Positions 37,094-49,739 of a stretch of 64,000 nucleotides of DNA are shown here, one piece after another. The notes beneath the pieces were generated by a model. That model was not told the origin of the DNA and did not search any database. It saw only the letters and a list, made by a program, of their open reading frames with translations. Origin of the DNA: Sipunculus nudus (lineage: Eukaryota > Annelida > Sipuncula > Golfingiida > Sipunculidae); NCBI GenBank assembly GCA_026874595.1, contig CM049306.1, positions 90,497,142 through 90,561,141 of the forward strand. Direction: 5' to 3'. The position numbers and the translations under genes were made by a program. Every line of letters starts with the position of its first letter. Position 1 is the first letter of the stretch.

Positions 37094-38171
37094 TTATGCA
37101 GGGCCCTTTTCCCGGGGGAGGGGGATCATGAATCTGTATATATGTTTAGCAGGATTATAATATGCTTGAAATTAAAAAAAAAAATAGCCCGCATATGAAT
37201 GAGACATGCAATTCAGCTGGTTAAGAAAGAAAGTAGATTTGAAACCGTATATAAAAGTACATTTCTATATTTATTAATTCCTGCATACAACTGCATGCTT
37301 GCAGGCCTCCATTCTTTAAAGTAATTTCATTTTAATTCAAAATTGATTTCATAATATATCATATTACCCCTTTGCCGATTTAGCTTTAAAAATATTTTTG
37401 AAAAAAAAACATGTTTATGCTTACGGATGAATAATTGCAAAATTTAAAGCTGGTCTTCATATATACTTGAAAGAAATGTTATATATGGCATAATGTTTAA
37501 ACACTGCATATATAGGAACATGGGGTATATGCACAAATATTCAAAGTAATAAGTGAAGAAAATGGAAAATATAATCGTAAGAATGGATATTCGCCATGCA
37601 GGGATATATAATTATACACCTAAATTTAAGATTAAAATACATGTACACTCCATGCACAGTTTAACTGAACAGGACTAAAAATGATAAATTATAACAACAT
37701 AGCTGGCTCTAAAAGTATATATGGTGACCAATTCCTTTATCAGGAAAATTATCTTTATAGAAATGTCTTGTAAAATTTACACCGCCACTTTCAATCTTTT
37801 ATCCCATTACTTGTTTGGTCTGTATGTACAGATATTATTTAATATATTGTCTCAAGGAAACTATTTCTTGTAATGGAGGATGTATTTCCCGGCGGCACTG
37901 ACTATATATGTACATGTATATATATGAAATAAGATGAGAATGAAAGTAACACTGCGAAGAAAATGATATGTTAATATTAAGCCTTTTGGGTTTCTGCAAA
38001 TTTTGTACATGGACAGTTAGGATATATAGGAATAAATAATCTAGAAAACATATCCTGCAGTTAATATATGAGTGCCAGCCTCCATCGAATATTTGCCACT
38101 TTATCTTTGAGGCTCTACATGGTCCATGGGGACCTATATGTATACGGATCCTCAGTTTATAACCATATATA

Positions 38172-38215
<44 letters not shown>

Positions 38216-38654
38216 CTTGAAAAAATCTCTTGCAAAGCTTTGTGATCCACATTCCAAATAAGTCCGTTTTATATACCCGTGTGTATGTTATATATGTCAA
38301 GGAACTGATCGTATACACAATCCATTATATATACCCAGTGGAGGGAATGCGGTTTCACAATAAATATATTATATCTGTTATTACTTTTGCTGTTGAAAAA
38401 GAGTATCTAAATAAATATAAAGACATACATGTTTTGAGGGGTAATCATGAACCATTCTATGCTATACATATCTCCAGGCAATTAATCTGACTGGATTTTA
38501 AGTTAAGAGAATTAAGAGGGGGGGGGGGGGGGGTTAGATGACACAGGTTTATAGTCTTGCTTCACCGGCATGCATAAACTTAATTTAAGCAGGGCGCCAA
38601 TATATATGTATACCATGCAGTCCCTTTGCGTGTTGTCTGTCGCATTTGACATGT
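36841..38654. other. AT-rich spacer
   Basis: No gene. It holds TA (37057-37088), GA (38174-38212) and poly-G (38518-38533) tracts. Confidence 0.45.
38174..38212. repeat. (GA)n microsatellite
   Basis: About 19 GA units. Confidence 0.95.
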
Positions 38655-38990
38655 CCGAGATAATATATATGGTGCACACCATCTTCCGATCTGGCCCATT
38701 TTAAGATAGGTCAGACCCAATAACCGATCAACAATTAATGTCAACTTGGAACAATATCCCATTGTTCATTTACCGATATTGATAATATTTTTATATGTCG
38801 GTTATTTGTTCAGACCCATCTTAAGATGGGTAAGGCACAATAACGGATCAACAATGTCTATAGGATCAGGTTTGGAAATGTCGAGATGGGTTAGACCCAA
38901 ACATCGATATTGGTTATTGGTTCAGATCCATCCCTAGATGGGTCAGGCCCAATAACCGATTAACAATATCAACATGGCACACACCCATCT
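38655..38990. repeat. Palindrome cluster related to the 39.8-41.8 kb element
   Basis: CCCATCTTAAGATGGGTAAG (38816-38835), CCCAATAACCGAT and AACAAT words recur about every 60-130 bp. The same word set occurs at 39.69-39.79 and 41.65-41.76 kb, which points to a dispersed transposon family with repeated subterminal motifs. Confidence 0.55.
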
Positions 38991-39947
38991 TCCGATGTTC
39001 ATTTACTGATATTATTAGTATGTTACATACACTTGTATCTACAAAACAGACACAAATTTAATTTGATAATAAAAACAGTGTATCAATAATAGAAATCAAC
39101 AAATGTTAAAATCAATGTACACGGTACAGAAGCTTTGCAGGTTTTTAAATTTTCACTCATCAGCTACTTCCTCCATATGATACAACATCTAACCATATGA
39201 ACATCATGCAAATTCAACACAGAACGGAATAATTAAACATGCTAGTCTAGGTCAAATAGTGACAGGTTACTTTAAAACGGATTTAAATATTGATCGAAAC
39301 AATGATTTCAGATAAAAACAATGCCACTCCGGATGCCTTGTGATAATATATGAATTCATACAGTTAGGTACCCCCACCCACCATTCAGACAAGACATGAC
39401 TGCTCCCTCCCTCTCCACTCTCTCTCTCTCCCTATCAGTATAATATAGGCACCCAATTAATTTCATTATAATTCATTTTTTGATATAAGTTCCTTTTTTA
39501 TAAATACCTCAGTCTATGTGAAATATGTAGGTGTTTATTCGTAGATCAAGGAATCAGTAAAATATACAAATTAAAGTAATCGGGGATAAAAATGAACATT
39601 TATTTCAACTTTTTATTCTTCTTTTTTTTTAATTCAAAGTTGTTAGCATGCATTGGCAGATCATGATCGGATATATGGTCTGACCAGTCTTAAAATAAAT
39701 GGGCGGCCCATCTTAAGATGGGCGACCCAATATCCCATCGGATTTTGGGGCAGACCAATCTAAAGATAGGTCAGATCGGAAGATGGCGCGCGACATATAT
39801 ATGTTGGAGCCCGTTTGCCGATCTGGCCCATCTGCCGATTGGCTTGGCCCATACAAGTGTCCGTTTTGGGGCTGCACATCTGCAGATCTACAAAACGCCA
39901 AATCTGAGCCATGGAGAGTGCCGCGATTAGTTATAATACCTATTTGT

Positions 39948-40905
39948 TAGTGGTGGGCCGATCATCGAGTTTTATCGAAAGTCAGTCGGTTTGCTGCCAC
40001 TTTCAAGCGCTCGATTACCCAAGGCAACTATCGATAACATCATAATTATGATTTATTTTTCCAGAATGCCTTTATGTTATAGGCAAACATTATTCTTCCA
40101 TTTTTTACAACATTCCGCGCCTCATATAATTTATCTCTGTTCCTAAATATATTCCGTATATGTAACTGAGTATGACACGGTAGATGCGAGAACGGAGGAC
40201 TTAATAAACGTCTGTGAACTGACAGGGAGCTACAGAATTAGCGGAAAGTTTGCTAACGAGATGTACATTGCACAATATGGGCTGTATGGCGTGAAAATGC
40301 TTCATATATTCTCCAGGTCTATGCCAATTTTACGAGATTCTCTTAGAAATAATCTCTTCAACTGGTGCCGCTGTTTAGTCCTGGTTGGGGCTAACCCGGC
40401 TGGAATTTTTAACTAGTCTGCAAATTATTTTTTTTTGTATGACCTGCCGCAAGCGCACCTGGGCCTGTAAAAATCTACCTTCATTTGCTAGAAAAACAGC
40501 CCCTCTATAGGCCTTACATTCTTAGATGCTCTCAATTTCCATAATAGAAGATATTAGCCTTAAAATTAGTCTAATTGTGCCAATATAAGTGGAAGGATCG
40601 GTACACTCATGCGCAAGACGAGAATAACTGCCGGGAACACGATGCACAGTTTCGTGATTCGGGCGAAACACCTAAAATGAATCGTTGAAGAGCATATCAT
40701 AGTAATAATAGGAAAATATAAAAAAAGGCAAAAATTTCTTTTCTCAAGGTAGATTTACTAAGACATAAGGGCTGGGTTTAGAAAGAACAGTTTCACATAT
40801 AATTGCATATTTCTTTATATTTGTCTGAAATGATTAATAATCGATCATCGATCGGTTTGCTCAAACCGATGATCGATTATGAAAAGGGATCGACTCCCAC
40901 CACTA
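39948..40905. mobile_element. hAT-type non-autonomous element, 958 bp, perfect 8-bp target duplication
   Basis: The left end is TAGTGGTGGGCCGATCATCG and the right end, inverted, is TAGTGGTGGGAGTCGATCCC. Both are flanked by the identical octamer CTATTTGT (39940-39947 and 40906-40913). An 8-bp target duplication and TAGTGGTGGG ends are hallmarks of hAT elements. The subterminal right end has a strong hairpin built of ATCGATCATCGATCGG repeats (40842-40880). No transposase frame is present, so it moved by trans-mobilisation. Confidence 0.85.
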
Positions 40906-41023
40906 CTATTTGTACAATCCATGTAAAATAAATATGTTTAAGTTTATCACTATCACTACAATTAAACGTTTCACTACAATTTGTTTTGAAGACAAAAACA
41001 AAAAAAAATATTTTTACTGAACA

Positions 41024-41348
41024 TTAATACAGAATTGTTGGCGTCCTGGTGATGAAAGCGGTTGGGAAGTCGGGCAGTACTCCCTTTTTCAGATACTCAG
41101 ACAGATGATGCCGCGGGTAAATGTAGTTTTGGTTGCAGGGATCATTGCCTGAGAGAAGTGTCTTAATTGGCAAAGGCCACAGCGAAAACGCCACAGTCAC
41201 TTGCATTCGTCTGTCCGTGGACGTTCATCACAAGCATCCTAGGATGTTGACTGCTGGTGAAGTTTCGGATTAGATCTTTATTTTCTTCTGGGGGTTTCTT
41301 TACCATGGAATCATAGTTGCATGGCGATACAGCTTGTGGGCTGTCCAA
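41024..41348 (-). pseudogene. Ulp1/C48-type cysteine protease fragment, frameshifted
   Basis: The first frame (41348-41163) contains YDSM and later GQTNASDCGVFAVAFA. These correspond to the catalytic Asp/Asn region, the oxyanion Gln and the catalytic Cys in DCG of C48 (SUMO-protease-like) peptidases. The sequence then continues in a different frame (from about 41165) as TLLSGNDPCNQNYIY and LPDFPT, which is the normal downstream part of such domains. The family pattern therefore runs across a one-base frameshift and TAA stop, so this copy is dead. The catalytic His is not identified. C48 peptidases are common in invertebrate DNA transposons and in MULE/Ginger-like elements; the exact superfamily is unresolved. 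Confidence 0.65.
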
Positions 41349-41994
41349 TGTTGGCTATGGTGATCCAATGATTTTTATTGACATGAACCTCATTAAACTC
41401 TTAACATTACATGCATGCAATGTAGTCCATGCAGTCATGGAGTCAACCAAATGAATTTTGTGTATAAAAGGTGTATTGTTACATTGAATTCACATCTATG
41501 TGGTAATTTTGTTGACAAAATTAGTGATGTGAGGCTATGATAGTGATTTATGTTTCAATAAAAAAAATTCAGTACTGTGAAATGTTTGTCTGAGTACAAA
41601 AATCATCAAGATACCAAAGGAATAACGTTTATAACTAGCAACAACTGAAGTCGGTTATTGGGTCAAGCCCATCTGCAGATGGGCCAATTAGTGCATGGAA
41701 CTGCAACCGTTATTGGGCTGCCTATATCTGCAGATGGGCCAGATCAGCAAACGGGCTCCAACATTATGTCAGACATGCTCGAGATGTGTACAATATATGT
41801 TTTTGAATAAAACCAGCACAGTGAAAAGTGTACAATAATAAACTTTTTTTAAAAGGAAATCCGCTCATCGAAAGGTTTACAAAATACATCATTTTCCACA
41901 TAAAAAAGGCAAGTTAACAATCATAACCAACACATATATACATAAAAAATACATAAAAATAAAAAAAAAACGCATGGTTAGATCATTATAAAAT

Positions 41995-42105
41995 ACCATT
42001 TTAATTGGCTCGGCGTGTCCCAGATCTTGCCCTACTTTATAAGCGGCGGGAATTGATCCCCGGCGTAACCAACTTCGAATGTTTACAACCCCCCCCCCCC
42101 GCGTC
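41995..42105 (-). other. Possible tRNA-derived SINE remnant
   Basis: On the minus strand GGGGATCAATTCCCGCC resembles a tRNA T-arm/B-box, followed by CTTATAAAGTAGGGCAAG. No A box, cloverleaf or tail was found, so this is only a weak indication. Confidence 0.2.
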
Positions 42106-42185
42106 ATAACATGAATAAGTTAATGTGAGACTTGACATATTACTGGCAATCCGACACAAAACCCCTTTTTCTTCGCAAAAGGGAA

Positions 42186-42272
<87 letters not shown>
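42186..42272. repeat. (TA)n microsatellite
   Basis: About 43 TA units with one CA break near 42213. Confidence 0.95.
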
Positions 42273-42274
<2 letters not shown>

Positions 42275-42829
42275 TTATTATAATCGTCTCATCAGTATAT
42301 CCGATGAAAGATTTAATTTTATTATAAATTCTACTCCTTAAAATCTGGGAATCCTATCAAAAAGTTTATCTTGCAGTATAACATTATATATAAAGTAATA
42401 TACTGAGAAATGTTTGACCGAAACGAGACATGGATGGATATAGACGATTATACTAATGAATTAAAGAAACAAGGTGACCGTTTAACACATGATTTATATT
42501 TGTGTTATTTACCCTGTACAGGTCATTAAAATTTAATATCAATTTAAAATGTAACATACAAAATCCTACATAGGGATTGTATTATTTAGAAGTTACATCT
42601 GTATGTATATATCTATGACGTTAATCGTCACTAATAGAACTTGTTTTCATAATTAATAATAATATGAACATTACGTGTACTTATACGCTTCAAGTTTGTT
42701 TAACTAACGTTACATGCAGTGCGTTACAGTGACACCGCTCATTATAATATCGTGTGGCTGAAAACTTTATGGTTTACAAGATCCCGATAAACGATATGCT
42801 GATCGTGAAACAGTAGATGTAGTGGTGTC

Positions 42830-43480
42830 CTCGAGTTTTGGAGCACCCACGCTGAGAGAGCCTCGCCCGGGGGTACGGGATATTTGATGGGGAGGGGCGG
42901 CCATCAACTCCTCAGTTTCCATTCATCAGCTGCCCGGCCAAGAAACAGATCAATTTATTGATATCAACAGTGGGATCTTCTGATCCCAATTTAGATACTG
43001 GTCGGGGTATAGTTAGACCGCGGGTATACACCGGCCATTGCTACCGGAGGTCAATATCAAAATTTCATATTACCCCGGGAATAATGCCGTGAGCTACTTG
43101 GCCCGCTTGTTCGGAATGATGCTGTCATTACAGCAAATTACGAGGACATGTCAATCTCCGTGACATCCCCGGTCAAATGGCGAGTAATTAATTTGAATAT
43201 CCTTGCGTCCGGAGAGAAGAATTCTGATTAAATGACCAGTAATCCCGCGTATCTCATTGCCTCTCATTTACATAGTTCAATTGTATAAACTGCGGGGCGC
43301 CGGGCCTATTAACCCGGCCTCGTGTTCTATTGCTATTTGCGTTCACATTTCGTTGAATCTGGGAATTTCTGATCTTGGGCCAGCGCTGGGCATAAAACAA
43401 ATGGCGCGGTCACTGCCGTTCTCCGATTGGGCGAGAGCAATGTTTCTCTGGTCTACAATACACTTTATTAGTCTGGGCCC
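42830..43480. promoter_or_regulatory. Candidate enhancer, ~650 bp
   Basis: A GC-rich island between two (TA)n tracts, containing GAGTAATTAATTTG (43182), TCTGATTAAATGACC (43223), CAGTAATCCCG (43237; a K50-homeodomain TAATCC core), GATCAATTTATTGATATC and CATTTACATAG. It lies about 8 kb beyond the 3' end of Nkx6. Confidence 0.4.
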
Positions 43481-43796
43481 ATAAAGAAGGCTCTGTATAC
43501 CATATATTGTAAATCTGTAAACTTCGCTATGCATGGCTTAAATTGCTTTACTATATTGGTTTTGTAATTAAGCATAGCACTTATCAAACATGTTATTCAA
43601 GTTATTAGTGTTATAATGAGTATTACTTGTGTACGATACATGACAAAATTCAAATATGTATTGTATTGAATAAATCTAATGTATATATGATATCTGTTTT
43701 AACATTTGTTTATTTTTTGTAGCTAATTAGTCGCTTTTTTCAATCTTAATACAGGCTTATTTAAACTAAGTTGTCCGTCGTTTGCCTTCATCTAAG

Positions 43797-43801
<5 letters not shown>

Positions 43802-43841
<40 letters not shown>
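43802..43841. repeat. (TA)n microsatellite
   Basis: About 20 TA units. Confidence 0.95.
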
Positions 43842-43845
<4 letters not shown>

Positions 43846-44096
43846 TTTCCTACATTACTTTTCACAATGGTCAGAGTCTCTTACCTAAGTAATATATCAT
43901 TGATATTATCGGGTTGGAAATATTTATAAATGAAATTCGGATGCTTTTGGATATACACTTACATAAAAATATATACCTGACATGTATATCTGGATCTTTG
44001 AACAATTAAAATGCCACCAGCTTGTCTCGGTGGACTGCCTCATGCGGAAGCAGGTCCGGGGGGATTGTTCCAGGTTGTCCGGACCCCCTCTTTTTC

Positions 44097-44345
44097 AGCC
44101 CCCCCCCCCCTTAAATTTCGTATATACGTTGGAGCCCGTATATTATACTCATCTGCGCCGTCTGCCGATTGGCCTGGTCTATATATATAAGGATCCGATA
44201 CTGGGTTCCAGACTCCCCCCCCCCCCCCCTTAAATTTCGTATATACGTTGGAGCCCGTCTATTATACTCATCTGCGCCGTCTGCCGATTGGCCTGGTCTA
44301 TATAAAGATCCGATACTGGGTTGCCAATCTGCAGATGGGCAGCCC
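44097..44345 (+). repeat. 119-bp tandem duplication with C-homopolymers and transposon-end sequence
   Basis: Two nearly identical units start with a run of C followed by TTAAATTTCGTATATACG (44111 and 44230), then TTGGAGCCCGTNTATTATAC and TCTGCCGATTGGCCTGGTCT. The TTGGAGCCCGT and GCCGATTGGCCTGG words also occur at the left end of the 39.8-kb element. The second unit is followed by CCAATCTGCAGATGGGCAGC, another shared palindrome. Confidence 0.75.
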
Positions 44346-45323
44346 GATTATTGACGCATGCACCGCACTGCAAATACATTGTCCCAACTTGGCCTGTAAT
44401 AACTAATTTAAATCTTTTTTTTAATAATATATTTCTTCTTAAATGTTTCGAGCGGGATAATTATAGATGGTAGCAAAATACCACATTACATAATTTCTTC
44501 AGTTTTAATTTGAGATATATGAGCAATTTAAGTCTATACCTGTGTATATGAGTACATGTTTGTTTCATTTCTCTATATAGGGTTATATACACTGTTTGTT
44601 TCATATATAGTTTAACTGCATTTTATTACACATATATACATGTATATACACAAACATAATATATATTATACTATAGTGTCCTGGCACGAAACGCTGCACT
44701 CAAATATCCATGGTATACACCTCCTCATTACCAACTAAACTGGTTATTTCTGCCAGAGGATGAATGTGCATTAAGTCTATATAGACGACTGCCCAATTAG
44801 TATTTATACCTGAATGCGTCTTACACATGCATATTAAAAAAATATGTACTTTCTTTTGTTTGTTTGGTCAAAATGCTATACATTTAATTTTTTTCTATAT
44901 AGGAACCGGAGTATAAAATTTCAATCCATCCTTCGACTATTGCTGATTCGTCATTGGACAACGTGAGTCTGGGCAACCACCGACGCCAACATGCATATAC
45001 AATGTATGTTTAACATACATTCTGAATAATATGGCTATGCAAAGACTTTTCGACTTTGGGGGATATATTTTTTACTTCGCATTAAATGAATCTATACTGC
45101 TTGAACCTAAATATTTACAGCAGAAGACCAGCATCATAATTTGAAGATATAAAAAATACAATAAATAACAGACCACATGTATAGGTTAAACAATGCATGC
45201 TATCGCATAAAGGCCTCTTAAAATTCTAAAGAAAAACAGAAAAATTGCTTTTCTGTGTTCGGAATCTTGATTTTCTACTGAATGGCGTCATGGGTATGCA
45301 TTGGACAGGGGGACAACTTTTTG

Positions 45324-45385
45324 CTAATTGAGTGAATGTCATTTTGTTATTAAACTAATTGAGTGAATGTCATTTTGTTATTAAA
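45324..45385 (+). repeat. 31-bp tandem duplication
   Basis: CTAATTGAGTGAATGTCATT and the following TTGTTATTAAA occur twice in tandem with no differences. Because the copies are identical, the event is probably recent. Confidence 0.9.
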
Positions 45386-46929
45386 TACAGACCTTATAAC
45401 TGCAAGTAGTAAAAAAATGTTACCAAACTGTGTAACAGCAAATTTCCTGTAATGCAGTGATTCAGAAATGAATAAAATAAAAATCTGATATGATTCCAAC
45501 TTTTTACTGACACTGTTAAAACGCTTAAAAAAAATCATGCAAGTTTGATAGATTAGAATTTTAGGGACATATTTTTGCTTACTTGTAGGTTACTTAATCG
45601 ATAAAATATTGTTATTTTGTTTTCAAATTGCTTCAATATAGGTTAAATTTTGAATTATAAATTAAAAAAAAATATTTCCCGAACCGCAGTTAGGGGGCAC
45701 TCCTCCCGAGCCGAACCACCTTACCCGGTATACACAGATTCTGGATCTATATATATAGTGGGGAAGGGGGGGGGGGGGGGAGGCGGCTTATTGTGTGAAT
45801 TGCATTAAGATCATCATTAAAAAAATTGATGTTATCAAACATATATAAGTTGGACTAATAAAACTGTTCGTCGTTGGATGGTTTAGCATTCTGCAGCCTA
45901 CGTTGTATGTAAATTTCTCCATCAATGTACATAATAAAACTATAGTTAGTAAAAAGAAGATATAAAGAAAGTATATATATAATGTTTAACATAAACACCT
46001 AACTTTCACAACTCACTGGATACAAATTGAAAATCTTGTATTTTTGATATTTTTAAATATCATTTTTATTTGTTGCTGTTATTGATTTATGTTATTTATC
46101 AGTTTTTTTCTATTGCTTCAGCTAATGAAAACTTTGTATTCAATATTTGTTAAAGCATAAAAAATGTATACTGTGTGCATGCATTGAATTGTTCTTAAAG
46201 GAAGACCATGATATGATAATCATATGATGAGCCTGTAAACTAAATTCTGAAGGTTGTTTTTGTTTGGACTTTTGGGGTACAAAGGGATTTGTATGTTTCA
46301 CGGCATTCTACAGGTGTGCATTGCAGGTCAAGGTGATATAGATGTCGATTTCATGGATTGAGTATTGCTCATGCGCACTGCCCGTGCACATGCACCAAGT
46401 GGAATCTTCCATCGTATTTCAGTATCTATCTGATTTATTTTTAAGCTATATAATGTATTATGGTCCTTTTAAAGATAATCTTTAGGGAACACGGGTCTCT
46501 CATATTAGTATACATAGCCTAGCTCTGTTATATAACAAATTTATGTTTACAGTATAATTATATATGTAGCCTTGAGACCATAAAAACTTGTTGCACTGAC
46601 TTAAATCTATAAACACCCCCCCCCCCCCCCGCCTCCCTCCCCTGTTCGGTAATTTCCTAGCCTATTTATGTCCACTGATATTTTCTCTATGCTATGAAAC
46701 ATGCACAAGTTCTATATAGCCGAGTCCAATAAGGGCATCCAACGGGTTTGAGTGATAATTTTGAAATGCTTATATATGTTTTTTTTGGTCAATGTATACG
46801 GCCATGACAGAGGAGTATTTCGGTAACATATACTGAAGATGCTATATATAATGAAGTATAGGTGTCCATGCATTGGTATTTGGGTTATTTTCTTAAACGT
46901 TTATATATGAACACGAGCACAGTTACACA

Positions 46930-46930
<1 letters not shown>

Positions 46931-46982
<52 letters not shown>

Positions 46983-46985
46983 ATG

Positions 46986-47045
<60 letters not shown>
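46931..47045. repeat. Long compound (TA)n array, ~115 bp
   Basis: Three TA runs are separated by short GTGTATG and TAT breaks; it is among the longest AT dinucleotide arrays here. Confidence 0.95.
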
Positions 47046-47048
<3 letters not shown>

Positions 47049-47174
47049 TAACAAACTTCTGTTTTTTTTCTTAATCTTGTTGCCAAGTGATATGTATACT
47101 ACCAGCCTCGCTTATGAAAGTTACTTTTATTATAGAATATCATCTAAATAACCAACAGGCAATTTTTAAATGTG

Positions 47175-47176
<2 letters not shown>

Positions 47177-47230
<54 letters not shown>

Positions 47231-47231
47231 T
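47177..47231. repeat. (TA)n microsatellite
   Basis: A TA run with a TTTATA break near its right end. Confidence 0.95.
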
Positions 47232-48109
47232 TAACTGTATAAGCATTTGATGTAAGGTATATGTAATATTTGTAAGGTATGGTTTTCATTTTGTTTTTTG
47301 GAGAGGGGTATTTTTTATTCTACCTATTTATGAAAAATGAATAAAACTGAGGATACAGTGCTTTTTTCGCACATATATATTATCTCAATTGTTTCGCCTT
47401 AATTCTTTGTAATCATATATGCTATTGGTTACCCTCTATATATTAAAAAAAGTCAGGATGCCAGTTCTATTTATTGGAATATTATAGCGCATCGAACTAT
47501 ACTTGCAGTCAAAATAATTATTAATCTTTATTATACCTGTTGAATATATATATATATATATATATTTATATAAATATAAATATATATACATATATATACA
47601 TATATAATAAAGAATGGAATGTGTAAGCTATAGGTAATCAAGGTTTTTTGTCGTATGGATTAATGGTCATATATATGGCATCGCCGCTGCATATATGTAT
47701 ATATACTATAAGTATGCGAAGGCCATGGAACTTTTGTGTTTATTTCAATAGAATTTCAAGCCTTTATGGTCTTGGTTTATATTCTGATCTCTGAATCGAG
47801 AATTTCATGATCATGCACTTGCATGATGAGACTATAGTATATATCAGTGCACACACACACACATATACACCCTCACACCCACACACACCCATGTATTCAA
47901 CTCTCCTAAGCCATGCAGAAGAAACGCAAGCATGCCCACAAATACACGGCTCATCATGACGCACGACCACATTCAGAAATGCAAATATATACAGCCACGC
48001 ACAAGTATACATGTATACGAAAAAATACAATTCATCTAATATATAGTCTATTTGGTCTGCAACCTGCGACAACTATTGGAGCCCCTATCAAACAATGATA
48101 TCCCGATAG

Positions 48110-48420
48110 AACATTTTTTTATTAAGTCTGGGTCTTCTGTGACTGAGCTCTATTTTATAAGTCCCTCGGTGGGTCAGTGTCACGGGGGATATGATATTCA
48201 ATTGTCTGCCCCGTCCATTCCGTGATTTTGAAGTCTACTCTGTTTTATATACTGGTTTTATCATTTGTACTGGGAATCTGATATGACATTTCGACCCCGC
48301 AGTAAATAAAAACCCAGCGTCTACTGGACAAAAAGAACGCCACAGGGCCTGTTAGATCATCAGTATATTCCAGCTATGCTGATTTTATATCCCAAACACT
48401 TGTCACTTTTACGTTATTGA
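48110..48420. promoter_or_regulatory. Candidate regulatory island
   Basis: A GC-balanced, repeat-free segment directly adjoining a (TA)n array, with GGTTTTATCATTTG and AGTAAATAAAAACC words. It is about 3 kb downstream of Nkx6. Confidence 0.25.
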
Positions 48421-48466
48421 CTCTTCATATATTGGCCTTTTGAAAGGTTAAAGAAATAGTCATCAT

Positions 48467-48470
<4 letters not shown>

Positions 48471-48532
<62 letters not shown>
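48471..48532. repeat. (TA)n microsatellite
   Basis: About 30 TA units, starting from a CACACA edge. Confidence 0.95.
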
Positions 48533-48534
<2 letters not shown>

Positions 48535-49739
48535 TATTGCGTGCATGGGAGTATGGGTTGTGCTTTATCCGTGCATGGCTGATACGCACGTATTTAATTT
48601 TTCTAAATTTACCGAATTATTTATTTCTATACTTCCATGCTTGAATTTGTATATTTTAATATTTATCCTCATAATAATACGTCATCTGGGAAATGACAGT
48701 AACGCTATGCATGCATACATATTATAGCATGTATAAATATACTGTTTATACAATGTGTTCGGGTGCCTAAAACTACTTTGATTTGAAAAGAGCCTCGATC
48801 GTATATTATCCACATATTCCGCAAATTCAATTTTAGACACATGCGGCATATACATTCAAGCATGCAGACAATGGCATATAAAGAAAGGCGTATACATATA
48901 TCTGTACCAACAGTTTATTATCAGAGCACCTGCATTCAACTCATACCAAGATGATAAGTTCTCATCCGTTCATACACAATATACATATTATGGTGCATTT
49001 TTATGAAATACGTGTATAATGAAACATGAGCAGAACTGCATTTGATAAATCCTTATCATGTAAATTAACCAAACATTTTATTGGTATATTTATGCAAGAC
49101 CCTTTCAATATATGGTTATAGGTATCTCCCAATACTGAATCTGTACAGGGAGATCTTGCCTAGTTTATGATATTGCTGATTAAATCATTTCTCACAGATA
49201 ACCTAAACGGTCATCATTCTGAACTTTCAGATGTTTCTCTGCTACAAAGAGAAATCATAACACATTTCGTTAATAAAATACTCATCATCATTTATTCAGA
49301 TATGCATGAGCTTTAGCTCGTTTTAACCTGAAGATAATTATTTACTGGAAAATAACAAACATTTAATTAGTTTACATAATAAGTTCTTTCACTTTTTTAT
49401 TTATCAAATTTTGGCCATCTAGTGTTTAGGATAATTACATTTATAGCTCACCATGCAGTCACTAGAGACCATACACCAATAATAATAATACAACCATGCC
49501 TATAGCACCTTTCATATAATAATAATTTGATTACCTCTAAGAGGTTGAAAATCACCAATGAAACACTCAGTATACCAACACAATGTTCACATGAGAATGA
49601 ACAAACAGAGGTTAAATTGTGCTGTACACGAGACAAGGAGATCAAGTATATCACAGTCAAACATACCACACCATATCTGCCTATACTCACAAACTGTCGC
49701 AGCACAGTTTGTTTCAATAAAACAAGTCCAACACAGCAT

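Larger units (their letters stand above)
39802..41763 (-). mobile_element. DNA-transposon remnant with C48 protease fragment
   Basis: The ends are inverted repeats: TGTTGGAGCCCGTTTGCCGA (39802) and, inverted, the same sequence with one change at 41763-41744. Both are followed by GATCTGGCCCATCTGC. Inside are a CCCATCTGCAGATGGGC palindrome (41669-41685) and the protease fragment at 41024-41348. It is interrupted by a hAT-type insertion at 39948-40905. Related palindromes at 38.66-38.99 and 39.69-39.79 kb may be parts of the same or a second copy. Confidence 0.55.
45386..48109. other. AT-rich spacer with many (TA)n runs
   Basis: No exon or transposon recognised. Poly-G (45764-45781) and poly-C (46616-46630) tracts and TA arrays dominate. 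Confidence 0.45.

Noticed and set aside
47764-48072. 102-codon minus-strand frame
   Set aside because: It includes an (AC)n-derived VCVCAL/YMGVCG stretch and no domain; no splice context.
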